Shown here in pieces: positions 38,037 to 50,073 of a stretch of 64,000 nt of DNA (positions are counted from its first letter, which is position 1; every line of letters starts with the position of its first letter). The notes beneath the pieces were generated by a model that saw nothing but the letters and a program-made list of their open reading frames with translations, did not search any database and was not told the DNA's origin. The position numbers and the translations under genes were made by a program. Source of the DNA: Laccaria trichodermophora (Eukaryota; Basidiomycota; Agaricomycetes; Agaricales; Hydnangiaceae); NCBI GenBank assembly GCA_018417955.1, contig JACTVC010000034.1, forward strand, positions 124,001 to 188,000, written 5' to 3'.

Positions 38037-39487
38037 TCAATGGTACATTGAAGCTGGAAATTCCCTTGAAATGAGAAGAAGAAAAGTATCATTTCTTTGA
38101 ACTCACGATCCCGGTCATAGGCGTGTAACGCGTTGCTTTGTTGCCATCCCCAAGGGTCCGCTTCTACCACCAACATTTGGTCTTCCAACCATTTTAAGCG
38201 AGTCATCCTCTTGATAGACACAACATCTAAATATATTTTCTTCAACGGGTCGCCTGCGGCCCGTCGAGATTCGATAAGCGAATATACCGCTGCTTCGTTT
38301 TTCTCCTGAATTTCTCGGATAGCAAGTCCGTCAAGATGAGGCCAGTGAGTACCGTCAAGGCCGTTAGATTTGGGTCCGAGAGTTTCGACCAACAATTCAG
38401 GGTAGAAATTGGGAAGAATAAGAAGTTGAGTGGTGGGGAAGCATTCTGAAGCAACTGATATCGCTTGCATTGCATCGGGATGGGGAGGAGCGAGAGTGAG
38501 CGATCTCAACACAGGGAACCACGGTTTGTTGTCGCGCTTGCCCTCCGCGCACATTAACTTTAGGTCTGAGGCGACGACCGGAGCTATGGAGAGGGCTTCT
38601 AAATCAGGAGCCGACACAGAGAGCAAAAGCTGAGATACAGAAAGCATATTGCCGTATATGTGCAGGTGGCGAAGGGATGGGACGTTGTGGACGTGCAGGG
38701 GAATGGGCCAATCGGAAACCAAGTCATCATAGATGGCCAAAGTCGTCAGGGCACTACAGGCTTTGAGCATCTGAGAAAAGTCGCTAAACGAAATTGACCG
38801 CTTTTCCTTAGCTAAATGAAGCTCCGTAACGGTGCCAAGAGGAGGCTGGAAATATAACAGCCCGATTCCTCCTAGACGCACATCGGCGAGCTTTGGGGCG
38901 CCTGAAATAAAAATCTGGGAGTGTGGGTAGCTCATATCAAGTCCTGAATCTCTTTCACTGCCCTCCACTACAATTCGCTCCATGTTGGGGTATTGACCAA
39001 GGTGCATTGATGTCAGGATTTTCATTACCGCCGGTGCAATTTTATGCACAGTCCCTGAAATGTTGATTGTACGACAACGATGATACTGCAGGTTAACAAT
39101 GGAAAGCAGATCGTCGACGTTTGATACGTCAAGTTCGTCTTGAAAGGAAGGAATTGTAAGCGATAAATCGATCAGGCATGATTTTGACCTTTCGAGGTAC
39201 AATACAAGGCCGGCTAAACGCGTCCAAGGAGGTGAAATGTCCACATTACACCACAACACGGCGCATCCAAGGGCGACATGACGCCAGAACCGAGAAACCT
39301 GTGAAACAATAAAGGGAAAGCGCCGATATTGAGCGAGACCCCCAGACGGCAGCGACACCATTTGCGCCATCTCAAAAATGCACGCGAGGAGCTCGGGGGG
39401 AAGGGAATCAATTAAAGTAATGGCAGTACCGCTGCAAAACCTATCTGGTTTCATAGTATCTCCCACATTGTCCTGGAGGTTGACCAT
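38037..39487 (-). CDS. F-box protein (third family) with LRR-like C-terminus
   Basis: Main exon 39487-38107 plus a terminal exon 38053-38037, joined by a 53-nt intron (GTGAGTTC..TTTCCAG), give 465 residues ending DPSMYH. If unspliced the frame would run to 38027. The start MVNLQDNVGDTMKPDRFC is the first ATG; the frame extends upstream only through a probable 5' UTR intron. The F-box is IDSLPPELLACIFEMAQMVS, then FPFIVSQVSRFWRHVALGCA and VLWCNVDIS, the standard Agaricomycete wording. Leucine-rich units follow (PSLRHLHIYGNMLSVSQLLL, DLEALSIAPVV, FPVLRSLTLAPPHPDAM). Likely an SCF receptor subunit with unknown target. It is intact and unrelated in detail to the other two F-box families here. Confidence 0.85.
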
Positions 39488-39653
39488 TGTTTCGACGAAG
39501 GAGTCGAGTATGTGCGCTTGAAGGTGTTGGGAGAGTAGGGTATCCAAGTGCTGTAAATATCTAAGGTAATATAGTCTCTCGTAGACAGACTTCGATATAT
39601 GTGAAGTCGTACCTTGGTTCACGATATATGAAAAGGTAACCCTGCCCAAAGCC

Positions 39654-39663
39654 TTTTATATCC
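39654..39663 (-). promoter_or_regulatory. TATA box of the F-box gene at 38037-39487
   Basis: On the minus strand the sequence GGATATAAAAGGC lies about 170 nt upstream of the chosen ATG, with a plausible 5' UTR intron (GTACGACTTC..TTACCTTAG) between them. Confidence 0.45.
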
Positions 39664-40094
39664 TGGAGAAATTCCGGAGTCTAGTTAATGAATCTGAGAT
39701 TGAAAGCCATGACTTAAACTTGCCTTCAAGAAGGCGGTCTTTTCTCGGCCTGAGTTCCTAATCATTCCGAGCGGAATTCCGAAATTCTGGTGAGAGCATG
39801 TTGGCAGTGGGCATTGAGCGGACAGTGGATCATCGATCATTGAGCACTTCCTTGCCTCGAAGTTGAAGTTAAAGTTTGGTGGGCCAAGACGCGTGACGGA
39901 GGTTGTGACAAATAATCACGGGACAGACGCAACAGTTGCCAAACGTTGGTTGAAACTTGAAGCTTGAGCTTGAAACTTGAGAAGCAATTTGTTTTCTTCC
40001 TCCTCCTTCCACCTCTTCTCAATATAGCCGACCCAACACCGAATGATATCACCGCGCCTTCTAGGTTTCCAGATCTCTAAAGGGGCTGCGCTCC

Positions 40095-40447
40095 TTGTCT
40101 GGTCAGGATGTCTACGCCGGGTTCCGAGACAGGGTTCAGGATTTTTTGGGAGAGAACGACTCTTGGGTTTTATGCGAAGAGCTTACAAGACGGGCCCTGG
40201 AATACCAGCAGGTGACTCGACAGATGTGGGATGTCATGATGACGGATTTGCGCACAGCATGGGCATTGGTGGAGGAGAAAGAGCGCAAGAAGCATCTTAT
40301 GCAGGGTTTGCAAGTAGCTTGCGAATTCGCCGTTCTTGGCGCGCGCACTGTGTCCAGACTCCAGAGATCAGTGTCAATTCGATGTTGAAGGACCGTGGAA
40401 AAGACTTTGTCAACTTTATTAGCGATTTTCAAGGCAGATTCGGTTGA
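40095..40447 (+). pseudogene. Broken small Agaricomycete-type gene (CPEIS-motif protein)
   Basis: One frame gives VQDFLGENDSWVLCEELTRR, TRQMWDVMMTDLRTAWALVE and EEKERKKHLMQGLQVACEFA. A second frame continues TPEISVNSMLKDRGKDFVNF and ends ISDFQGRFG at 40447. The join looks like a 7-bp insertion: TGTCCAG ACTCCAG AGATCAG where TGTCCAGAGATCAG would encode CPEIS. The sequence pattern is one I associate with uncharacterised Agaricomycete proteins often found near MYND proteins. No ATG opens the first frame at a good site, so it is probably also 5'-damaged. Confidence 0.45.
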
Positions 40448-40780
40448 GATTCGGAAGCTCCCTACACTCTCTCGAGTCAGTGGTGGGCAGGGGCGCTGGG
40501 TGCATCAAATTCCACAGCAAATACGCGAATATCTCAGCTCCTAACAGTCGAAAGGAATGTGTTTTTGGGTGAGTCTAAATACGTCACCAATGCGTGGAGT
40601 CGACTTGAATGCTAAGGGACTATCAGCTTTGTTCGCGTGCAACTGGGCTATTTGTCATGGGTGACTTTGCCAACGGCAGCCCTGGAATGGACCCAGTCAC
40701 CAAGATGATGACGGCCGAACCCGGTCTTGCAAGGGTATGGGGGGAAACAATGTCATCAGCCCCCTCCCAAAAGTCCCGAC

Positions 40781-41688
40781 ATGTTTGAAGGCAACAAAAA
40801 ATTCACGCTGTGTAGGGCCTGTAAAGCTCAGCTCAGTTTTACAGTGCACTACTGCTCCCAGTAGGTTTCGCTGTTCTTGTTATTCGAACAATACTACAGC
40901 TATCACGGGGAATGTCAGAAGGAAGACTGGCGAACCCACAAAAAAAATTGCGGGAAACAGAGAGTTTCGAGAAGGGTACAATCAAAGATCCATTCTGGCA
41001 GTATCCCAGTGTACCTATCAACGATTCCTGTATCGTCCCGATTAGCGCTATGGGGTTTGCAACCCCAGACCCCTCCCACCCGGTCTCCGGCTCTGCAAAG
41101 GCAGATTTCGCTTCTCAGCGGCGATGTTGAAGCCGATTATTTCCTCTTCGATGACGTTCAACGTCCCATCCGTGTGGAGATCCCTTGCCCGTTTTTGAGG
41201 CTTACCTTCCGCACCATGCGTGGGGATGCTATGTCCGCTCGCTAACAAAAAGGGATCGAAGTTATTGCGGAATACCTTCTCAACCGCATGACAGATCATC
41301 CGGGATTGAGCCGAGAGCGGATCCTACAGCAATTTGGCGAAGAGTATGGCGAGGATGTGATTAAATCACAGTCTTGACTCTGGAACTTGAGAATCTGCCT
41401 GATGCTCCTGCCAGTGTACGTATTTCTTTGTCTGTTTGTTTTTCTTTTTTAAACTTGAAGTTGACCCTGTGTATGGTGCAAGTCGTTGTGGGCGACGATA
41501 AGTTGGGAGACTTTGAGAGAGGCAGGATGTCTGGAAGAGTACGAGCAGTGAGAAAGCAATGGTTCAATGTTAACGTTCATCCCTTACCTTGGTATCGGGT
41601 TCGTACGCGATGGTTCACGGAGAAAGACGAACGTCTTGAATGCGACTCTGGCCACTACTGTGCGAGTCGGCCCGATAAAGGTAGATGA
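40781..41688 (+). CDS. MYND zinc-finger protein, possibly decayed
   Basis: The MYND finger is split by a 39-nt intron (40861-40899). FTLCRACKAQLSFTVHYCS is followed by YHGECQKEDWRTHKKNCGKQ, which provides the C-x2-C, C, C, H and C ligands in the usual spacing. The frame continues to FLFDDVQRPIRVEIPCPFLR. An in-frame TAA at 41243 can be avoided only by a 33-nt intron (GTGGGG..CTAAC..AAAAG), which leads into IEVIAEYLLNRMTDHPGLSR. A further frame change is needed near 41370 to reach LTLELENLPDAPAS and, after an intron with an ATGGTGCAAG end, VVGDDKLGDFERGRMSGRVR. MYND fingers mediate protein contacts in transcription and chromatin factors. The start may instead be at 40657 with an upstream intron. 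Two difficult joints make a pseudogene quite possible. Confidence 0.5.
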
Positions 41689-41951
41689 GCTACCACGAAT
41701 ACCCATTTCAGTTTGTTTCTAGATCATTGAGGGTGAAAACAACAGCGTACTAGACAGCTGAAGTCCAGCTTGGCGTCAGCATTCGTCATGGCGCATCAAG
41801 TGTGACACTGTCGCGGTCACCGGTCCCGCGGTCCCGCGTCTTCGTGTGTACCTTCAGATCTGGCAGTCACTCTCTTCCTACAAAAACCTTGAAGCTTGAG
41901 CTTGACGCTTGACGTTCGACTCCCAATTCGCGCCTGTAGATTCCTCAGACA

Positions 41952-44726
41952 ATGGAGTACGAAGGAGCCGTCGACGATTTCACCGTGATCCTTCCGAATG
42001 CTGGCATCCTGCCATTCAATGACCTGGAGAGCGCCAGTGAGCTTGATGAGGTCTACGAGCGGGTTCTTCCATTCGACACGGAAATTGGCCCAATTTTCCA
42101 GAATGGTACGTTGAGGAGCAAAATCTTTGGAATACAGATCATACTCATTGCCCATATCTCAGGCAATTGGTTTGCGGCTGCTATTAAGCGACGGAGGAGG
42201 GCAGAGATCAAGGCTTCAAGAACAATTTCTCTAGACATCTCCTGTGCTTTGGATCTTCCCATTGAACTTCTACTTGAGGTCCGTACTGACGCCTCACCTC
42301 ATTCAACAGATTGATGAGTTACGTGCCAACCTAGGTCTTTGAATTCCTCCATCCTATCGACCTTTATTCTGTTATACGCTCAACTAAGAGGCTGAGGAGT
42401 ATGCTCTTGGATCGGAGGGCGTCGTCTGTGTGGAAGGAAGCGTTCAAGAGGTGTTCTGATGTTCTCCCGCCGTGTCCTATGGACATCTCTGAACCGCAGT
42501 GGGCTTCAATGCTGTTTGGCCCGGCCACTTGTGATGTAGGCTATTTCACTGTGGTGTTTCTGAATGCTGATTATTGGGACAGTATTGCAGGCGGAAGGGC
42601 GCCATGATTGATTTTCACTTTCGACGCCGCTTTTGCCAGTTATGCCTGGTGAGTGGATGATATTGAGTGATGTCTCCAACTTACTTGGAGGTGCTTTTCA
42701 AACACACAGGATGATATGTATATTGAGAAGTCTAGCATTGACGTGAATGGTCTTGAGATCGGAGAGGATGCAGAAACATTCTGGAAATGCATCCCTCCTT
42801 CTTATCGTCCAGGTATCTTTCCTTCTATCTCATGACACTATCTCATGGATTAACTGCTGAAACTAGATCCAAAATTTTACCCAACTCGTTGGGACTATGA
42901 CGAGGAGCCAAGATATCTGACGTGGCACATCAGCAAGATGATTGCATGCTTTGTCTCTTTCAATTCAGGAATCTCTTCTTGTATCCCCGGCGCATCTCTA
43001 GAATTCGAGGAATTCAAATCTTCGGAAATTGCGAACGTGATCCGTGGCCTTGAGGTGATATACAGGATTCCTCAGCAAATACACTCTGCTAATGTCTACG
43101 GACAGGAATCAAAGAGGGCCAATGAATTTATGGTCGAGATGGGCAAGCAAGTTACAGAAGAACACGAGGATAACATGAAGCAATTGATTGAACGGTAATT
43201 CATCTGACATTTATCATTGGAGATCTCAAGGACTGACCTTCGTATTAGCCATTCTTCTGCTCTTCTACGACGCGGCTACGATCAAGTGGATCTAGATATC
43301 GCATCAGGCCTGCTTCTTGATCAATATTTATACAGAGAAAGATTCAAATTTAACTATCGTTGTAAGCTCAAGCTTCTCCTCTCACAACATATTCTATCTG
43401 AAATTTGGATTGAGCTTACAAGCAGCTTGCTCTTGAACTGCTGCGAACTTCCGCAGCCCACAAGATCGATAGACTGGAAAAACAGCGACGGTTTCTGGTC
43501 TTTCAAAGGCAGAAGTTAGTGGGTGACCGATATCGCACTCATCAAAAGACACTTCCTCCAACTTCGTGGCCAAATTTGCCAAAGGTGGAGGCAATCTATG
43601 AGTGCGAGCCATTTGCGGCTTTCATTGCGTCGGAATCGAATGAAGTTGGAGTGCTTCCAGAGGAACTAGTACAGCATCACCTGGCACCTTTCCTCGATTC
43701 TTGGATGCAGGTGCATGAAAGTAATATGTCTGCCCGGCTAGAATCCCCGTATGAGAACTTGGACCTCGCTGTAAATGTCTTCATCTGCGCTTCTTGCGAA
43801 GATGACGGGATCAGATGCTCTATTTCAGTCTTGATTGGCTTGAAAGACCTTCGTTCTCATTTTAAATGCATTGATTCACAGTTCGACTTTCAATTTAGCG
43901 TTGCGGGCAGAGCCAACGCACTCGCGTTAGTTGATCTTCTGGGTATGGACCCGAAAACAACGACTGTCAATGATCTGGATGCACGAGATGCGCGATTTTT
44001 CTGCGAGGGATGCAACGTTTCTTGGCACCCAGGAGTGCTTGTTCGTCAGGCCTTGACGTGGAGGGAATGTGTAAGACGTGCGATGTTCATGATACCCAAA
44101 GCTAATCTTAAATTCGGATAGATTTCTCATGTGATTCAGCTGGAGAACGCGGATTCCCACTGCTCCGGTGGATCCTGGGCACTTTTAACGGCAGAGGCTA
44201 CGGAATGTATCAAAAGACGTGAACAACCCTTCCCGAATCCAGAGCAACGTGTCTGGTGTTGTAACCACTGTCCCGAGCACTACGCTGATGCAACGACAAG
44301 GACGAACGCACTTCGCCATGCCAAAGACGAGTATGTATATATATATCTATTTCTGCGGTGAAAAACTCTTTTGACATGCTGGGTTTTCAGGCATTCCATT
44401 GATCGTCCTCGCGTCGACGCTGATGTAATATACGACAGGCGAGAGCTAACCCATCCCCGCAAGCCCATTTGTGTCGGACTCGAACCACCAGAGAATTATC
44501 AATGTAGAAGCTGCCCAAATACTGTTAACCGTCTCTGGAAGATTGACCCTTTGAAACGTCATATACTTGATAAGTAAGTTTCAAATGACTTGCTCATTAT
44601 TTGATGATTTATGGTCGCTGAAATCGAAGACATCACGAAATCAAACAACCAAGTCCGCGTCATTGGAGAGTGGTTCAAATTGTAGAAAGGAGTGTCGAGA
44701 CACTCTCAGAGGCCGTACGTCCGTAA
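41952..44726 (+). CDS. F-box protein with Cys-rich modules, copy 2
   Basis: Paralogue of 1551-4381 with the same ten-exon plan. The start MEYEGAVDDFTVILPNAGIL aligns with MMYEGIVDDFTLTLPNAGIL. The F-box is LDLPIELLLE, then IFEFLHPIDLYSVIRSTKRL; exon 3 is YCRRKGAMIDFHFRRRFCQL. Later segments are YDQVDLDIASGLLLDQYLYR, YEKL-type helices, FICASCED, FFCEGCNVSWHPG, VWCCNHCPEHYADATTR, and QCRSCPNTVNRLWKIDPLKR. The last exon, reached by a GTAAGT..CGAAG splice, ends SVETLSEAVRP at 44726. All splice phases match copy 1 and no stop interrupts it, so both copies look usable. Likely an SCF substrate receptor. Differences are spread over the whole length, so the duplication is not recent. Confidence 0.75.
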
Positions 44727-46831
44727 AATGTGGAGGCGGAAAAGAGGAGGCCCAATTGAATGTATTTGGCACTGGTACTACTCTACTGAAAATTGTCGTG
44801 GCTCGGGGAAGGTTTGGGTCAACACAATAATACTTTTAGACCCCCTTTCTGGTACTCAAGTATTCCTTACCATCACCATAACATCACAATTCGGCGGTTA
44901 GCATTTCAGGTCAAGGCCGGAGCCTATGCCGACAAAAAAATAGAGATACCTAGAGCGAGATTTATATGGGACGCCTTCACATGCCAGTTGACGTTCATCT
45001 TTGCTAGTAGCAGCCCGACGAAGATTCGGAAAACAACAAGCGAAATCCTCATCGTCAGTTCCGAGTCGGATATGCAGACAAACGAAGGCAAGATTCAGTA
45101 GGGACACGGATATTAATGCAGAGACTCAAAGTGCCGGTGAAGGATCTAGAAGTTAGTAAAACGTTAACTGTGGCATCGGCAAGGCATCGGGTGAGACCTT
45201 GAAACTTGGACTTGAAGCAGCAACTGCCAGCAAACGAAAGCGAGAAGTGAAGTGAGAAAGTTCATGAGATGGTGGATAAGGGTCGGCAAACAGAGGACTA
45301 TTGCAAGTTCTGCAGGCAGGCATATCTTTCGGAAGAGCGGATGTGGGAGAAGTGGCAGAGAGCCAAAATTGCGATCACGTGGGGTCATGTACATATGGCG
45401 ATTCGAAATTCGTAGGAAATTATTCTTGCCATCTACCACAACCTCAGTATCGTGCGCATCACAACCTCTCGATCCCTACATGAATTTTCTATTCCTCAAC
45501 GCCAGTATCAATCAATAAGAAAAACGCACATCCATCCTCCATATGTTTTCAAAGCGAATTGAACTGATTCAAGTGGACTCGGATCCCATCAACGTTTGAT
45601 GTGCGCTGATGAGCGCCCATCCGCAACAGACTAAAAGGCCTCGAGGAAGCCTAACTATTTATTACGACCGGACATCACGCGCCATTAGGAGATCTTCAAA
45701 GCCATGCTGTGTATCGTGCTCATTGTATGCTGCATGTCGACTAGGAACACTGCCGCCCATCCTACGCTAACCCGAAAATTGTCCAATTGTCAACGAAGAG
45801 AATTAATATCGACGACTGAATTAAAATCCGCCGTAAAACACCGAAATCCAATTATTGTACTTCCGCTTTTCCGACCCTTTGAAACGCCTACTTATTGTCG
45901 GCCTTGTGCAGATTCCGGAAGAAAGAATTCTGTAGGCGTCATCTGACACATCCATACCACCCAGTGTCATTTTGCATCCCTAGCCTCGGTGTCTCGATAT
46001 GCTGAAAAATCATGAACAATATAATAACCTCGGTCTCTGGTCCCCGTTCAAGACCTGCTCTTATTCAAACGTCTTCTGATTATCGTGTTCAGTATGGATG
46101 AATCATGATAGGAATGATGAGGGTACACCCTAGAGCACCCGCGAGCGCTAGTTCTTTGCAATTGCTTTGGGTGGCGATAAGCCGGTATGTTGAATTACGC
46201 TGTTCCTGCACAGTCCTGCACTGAATATTCAGGATCCTGTAGGTACTGAGCCAGCCGGTAACCGAGCTAATACTTATTACAAATGGTCCTCGTTTCCGGA
46301 GTGATACAGGCGACGCACGGCTGCAGGCACAGCCCGTATGAAGATCGAGTATTTTCGAAAACAAGCTGCAAGAAAATCTCAATCGTTCGAATCCTTCGTG
46401 ACCTTTTCCCAGACTTTGAAAGCCTTCTTATACTCATTGAAGGAATGGACGGACGCAGACCATCAAGAACGAAGTCAAGATTGCAATCGATCCGGCAAAA
46501 CTGATGCCAAGGCTATGTAACCCCGTTTGTAATTCAACCCTGTGCCTCGCTATGGCAACTTCCTTTGATCCCAGTATATATACCAGGTGGTGCCAAACGC
46601 TGTGCCGCCCACTCACCGTTTGTGTGGTACATCGCTGGTCGATTCCTCACGACTCTTACGACAGTGCGTCTTGTCCATTTCCTTCTTTTGTTATGCCTAC
46701 TAACCTCTTCGATTGCCTATAGTTCCTCTTCTGCTCTGCCTTGCTGGTCAAGACTTGGCTAACTCCAACCTCCACACCACACAACCTCTAGTACCATCTT
46801 GCCTTCAAACATCAACCTACCCAAGACTATC
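44727..46831. other. Long stretch without a supported gene
   Basis: Only short frames. At about 45296-45410 a frame reading YCKFCRQAYLSEERMWEKWQ has a C-x2-C pair but no partners. A TATA-like AGTATATATACC at 46571 may belong to the gene starting at 46832. I see nothing else. Confidence 0.35.
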
Positions 46832-48055
46832 ATGTCCCAATCAATCCTAAGACTCGGAATGACATCACCCACTGCCGCCCGCGCCTTCATCATGAGCAGC
46901 AGCACCATCAAGCCAGGCAAGTCCATTCTCAGGCGCCCAACTGCCCTGCCCCTCTCGCCCTCAGCAGGCGCCCTCCCCTTCGCCGCGAGCTTCTCAGTGC
47001 ACCTGTCTCCCGCTTCCCCACATGTCCGCTTCCCACCGTCCCCATCCCTCATCGATGGGACCATCACAGCGCACTCTGCCAACAGCTACGATCGTGCCCC
47101 CATCAAAGTCTCGCCGAACCCCGTTGCGCTGCCCAAGAGGCACACGAGGATATACTCACCTTCGATGGAGGCGTTTAAGCTCAACTCTCCCCCCAAAGCG
47201 ACCATCGCTGCCCGTCGTGCGCGGAGGAGGGCGTCAAAGTCCATCTTGATGAACCCCGCTCCTGATTCACCTGCCATCGTGGGTTTTGAGGATCCTAGGT
47301 CTCCGAAACCGAGGGCTGAGGCGGGGCAGAGTATCCGCTTCGCACCGTTTGCAACCGTATCTTCCCGCCAACCTAGGGATCTTGGAAAATCACTGTCTTC
47401 GTACCCAAGGTCTCCGTACCCCTCCGCACCACTCTCACCACACGGCGTCCCCTGGCCATCGAAAGACGTCGATGTCATCGGTCAACGAGTACGTGCCCAT
47501 TCCAACGAGGAGAGGAAGATGCCTAGTAGACAACAACAACAACGTGCCGCGGCGCCTTTCACGCCCATCCCATCTCCTCTTAACCAGTCCTTCGTCGTTC
47601 CCATGGCGTCGGCTCGGAGACCTGCACCCCTGGATCTAGCGCCCACACAAGATTCGGAGGAACTCAGTAACGCGTTTTGGCAGAGCATGACGCTTGAATC
47701 AGCAGACTCGGACAGAGCGATGGTCACAGCCTTGGAGTACCCTTCCTCCGCCTCCGCATTGGACGTCCCGATGAGCGCCTTATCTCAGCTCCCAGCACGG
47801 GTGAGCTTGATGTTTGGTGGGAAAGACGGGGCGTTGTGGTCTCCCCAATTAAGGCCTGAAGAGGTGTTGAGTCCGGGGAGGAAGACGGTGTTCAATGGCG
47901 CGGCGCAGATGAAGAGGAGTTACATTGCTTCGCCGTCTCCGCATGATCCGTTTGCTGCGTTCCCTTCGTTTAGCGTTGCGTTGCAGAAGGGGGATTGTTG
48001 CGTACCCGCCAAGAGCTGTGTTGGAGGGCTTTTGAGAGGTTGGGATGTGAAGTAG
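46832..48055 (+). CDS. Conserved-type basidiomycete protein of unknown function
   Basis: A single exon of 407 residues from MSQSILRLGMTSPTAARAFI; the frame upstream of this ATG has only a TTG. The protein is Pro/Ser/Ala-rich. Ordered-looking patches are PGKSILRRPTALPLSP, HVRFPPSPSLIDGTITAHSA, YDRAPIKVSPNPVALPKR and TRIYSPSMEAFKLNSPPKA, followed by a basic run ARRARRRASKSILM. The KSILRRP and VRFPP pieces recall protein-phosphatase-1 docking motifs (basic plus VxF), but that is a guess. It ends CVPAKSCVGGLLRGWDVK. Composition is GC-rich and codon-like throughout, which supports a real gene. Confidence 0.75.
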   Translation: MSQSILRLGMTSPTAARAFIMSSSTIKPGKSILRRPTALPLSPSAGALPFAASFSVHLSPASPHVRFPPSPSLIDGTITAHSANSYDRAPIKVSPNPVALPKRHTRIYSPSMEAFKLNSPPKATIAARRARRRASKSILMNPAPDSPAIVGFEDPRSPKPRAEAGQSIRFAPFATVSSRQPRDLGKSLSSYPRSPYPSAPLSPHGVPWPSKDVDVIGQRVRAHSNEERKMPSRQQQQRAAAPFTPIPSPLNQSFVVPMASARRPAPLDLAPTQDSEELSNAFWQSMTLESADSDRAMVTALEYPSSASALDVPMSALSQLPARVSLMFGGKDGALWSPQLRPEEVLSPGRKTVFNGAAQMKRSYIASPSPHDPFAAFPSFSVALQKGDCCVPAKSCVGGLLRGWDVK

Positions 48056-48266
48056 GTTAGGGTATTGAAGTGCTTTTTGGGAACGAATTGTGTGTAGTTT
48101 TACGAGGGACGGTTTGGAATTATGATCCTTGTCGTGACGAATTTTTCTTTTATTTTTTCATGCTTTGTCAATCGCAAATTCCCTTCTCAGGGCGAACTGG
48201 CTCAGATGTCGCTCAGCAGCTGTGTTGGACTGCTTTCCCCGAAACACTTCGGCTGCACAGGTTTCT

Positions 48267-48680
48267 ATGTGCCTTCTTCTGACTGAACAAGGATTGTGCT
48301 TTCTTCTTGAACAGTGCTGCAGTGCTGAACGCGTGCTCTTGCCCTTCGAGTGGGAAAACAATGATAATTTCGAAAATGGCCTGGCACCCACAACATCAAA
48401 ATCAATCCTCGATTCACATAAGACCAACTATCTTTTAAGTGTCCTTTCGGAGAGGTTGACCTCGAGACTTCCCATCAAGCTCTTCAAATACCACTACGAG
48501 GTCGAAATCGCGGCCCAAATCTCCTGGGAGATACGGTGGGAAGTGACATGCCCTAGAGGAACCTTGGCTTTTGGTCAACGGATCGCGACGTCTGATCATC
48601 GAATTAAATTTGGGCGTACTGATTCAAGTGCGTCCTCACTAGGACTGAGCATTAGCGAACTATTGAAGATATATATGTAA
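48267..48680 (+). CDS. Hypothetical small ORF
   Basis: A frame of 137 residues from MCLLLTEQGLCFLLEQCCSA to LGLSISELLKIYM. It is longer than neighbouring chance frames but shows no domain, no intron and no homologous copy in this window. It begins about 210 bp after the previous stop and could be 3' UTR noise. Confidence 0.25.
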   Translation: MCLLLTEQGLCFLLEQCCSAERVLLPFEWENNDNFENGLAPTTSKSILDSHKTNYLLSVLSERLTSRLPIKLFKYHYEVEIAAQISWEIRWEVTCPRGTLAFGQRIATSDHRIKFGRTDSSASSLGLSISELLKIYM

Positions 48681-50073
48681 ATGTTTCGCATACTTGTCCT
48701 CGATCTTCATGAGGACAGGTTGGAGTATATTTTTTCTTTCTACAGAAGCCGCGCGTGAGCTGTAGATTCGAAAGCTGCGCTGACCATTGAATACCTTTCT
48801 ATCATTATCACGGTGAGCATACTAGCCCTAGTCATTCCAAGCATACCCTTACAGAGGCGTAACTCAATTTTACTCACAACTGTGGCTCTTTCAATCAGCC
48901 TGCATCTTCTTGCAGCGCGTCACGGTATCTCCTTCGGCTTTTTCCCATTTCTAATCAGACAGATTAAATAAGGCCAATGGCTCTCTGTCTGGGAATTAAA
49001 CCTAGCGTCCATACGATCAGTACTGGTTTGCTAACCTGGTAGTGCAATGGAGGCAATTGCAAACGAAACGCACTGTCTGCAGAAAATGCCGGAGGAATGG
49101 GACAGTATGGCGTATCGTAAATTTGAAGCTCTCAATACAAATGAGGGCGATGGATAGAAGTCAATCCCAAGCCTGAATCTGAAGGAGATACTTAACTTAG
49201 ATGAGGCAGTCGACCGGACCCGAGGAAGATGGCGGTCATGATGAGCGGATTCGGAGTGCACAGACCCGGAGTCAGCTATTTTTATCTCTCTTTAAATAAA
49301 TAAATTCGTCTGCCATGGACAGCTCACCTACTCACCCTCGACATCGACGTCGACCAGCGGCAACGCGTCCACGTCCGCGCCAAACTTGCGCCAAACGTCC
49401 TCCGTGCAAAAAGTTTGTTGATAATTGCGTAGGATGGGCTCAGAACGTCTGGTTCGGGATGATGCAAAACCATCAGTTCGCCGAAGATTGGTGCATGGGC
49501 ATGGGCATGGGACGCCGACGGACCAGGACCACAAATAGACCAGCGAGAACAGGCGAGAACACTTCTGAACAGGGAAGAATAGGCAGCACGCCTTGGCACG
49601 GCGAATGCAGCGGGCATCGTGGTACAGCGCCCGGGCCATAATCAACTGTCTCCGCCTCCTCCGAAATTCGACTCGACCTCGCGCTTCCTTGTCGTTCCCT
49701 TGTAGTTGTCGTGATTCCGCATATCATTGAGACTGGTAGCCCACCATGGGTTCTCGCAGAGTGTTTACATCATTGAGGGGGGAGGACGTCAGTGGGCCCG
49801 TGCGCACGAAAGATAGGGCGCGACCCTGAATTTCCAATCACGTACAATGGCAAAGAATCACCCAGAAGAACCACGCGTATCATCCTCAGCATAATCATTT
49901 ATGAAGTGAGTCGATTCCTCCTTGTTTCTTATCATCATCATCTTACTCTTTTTCTCGCCACTAGCCTCGGATAGCCACTCACTCATAGTTCACTCACTGT
50001 CATTTTCATATCTTTCAACTTTAATCGACTTGACGAACACACCCCCTACCCCACCCCAATCCACCGACACAAG
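48681..50073. other. Intergenic stretch
   Basis: Overlapping frames on both strands at 49315-49645 are shadows of one GC-rich patch. No gene, RNA or repeat is supported. Confidence 0.35.

Noticed and set aside
46388..46410. GTTCGAATCC word reminiscent of a tRNA T-arm
   Set aside because: No acceptor, D or anticodon stems could be folded around it; I found no convincing tRNA gene anywhere in the window.
49315..49645. Overlapping plus and minus frames of about 100 residues
   Set aside because: Both open because of local GC-rich composition; neither shows a domain or splice continuation.
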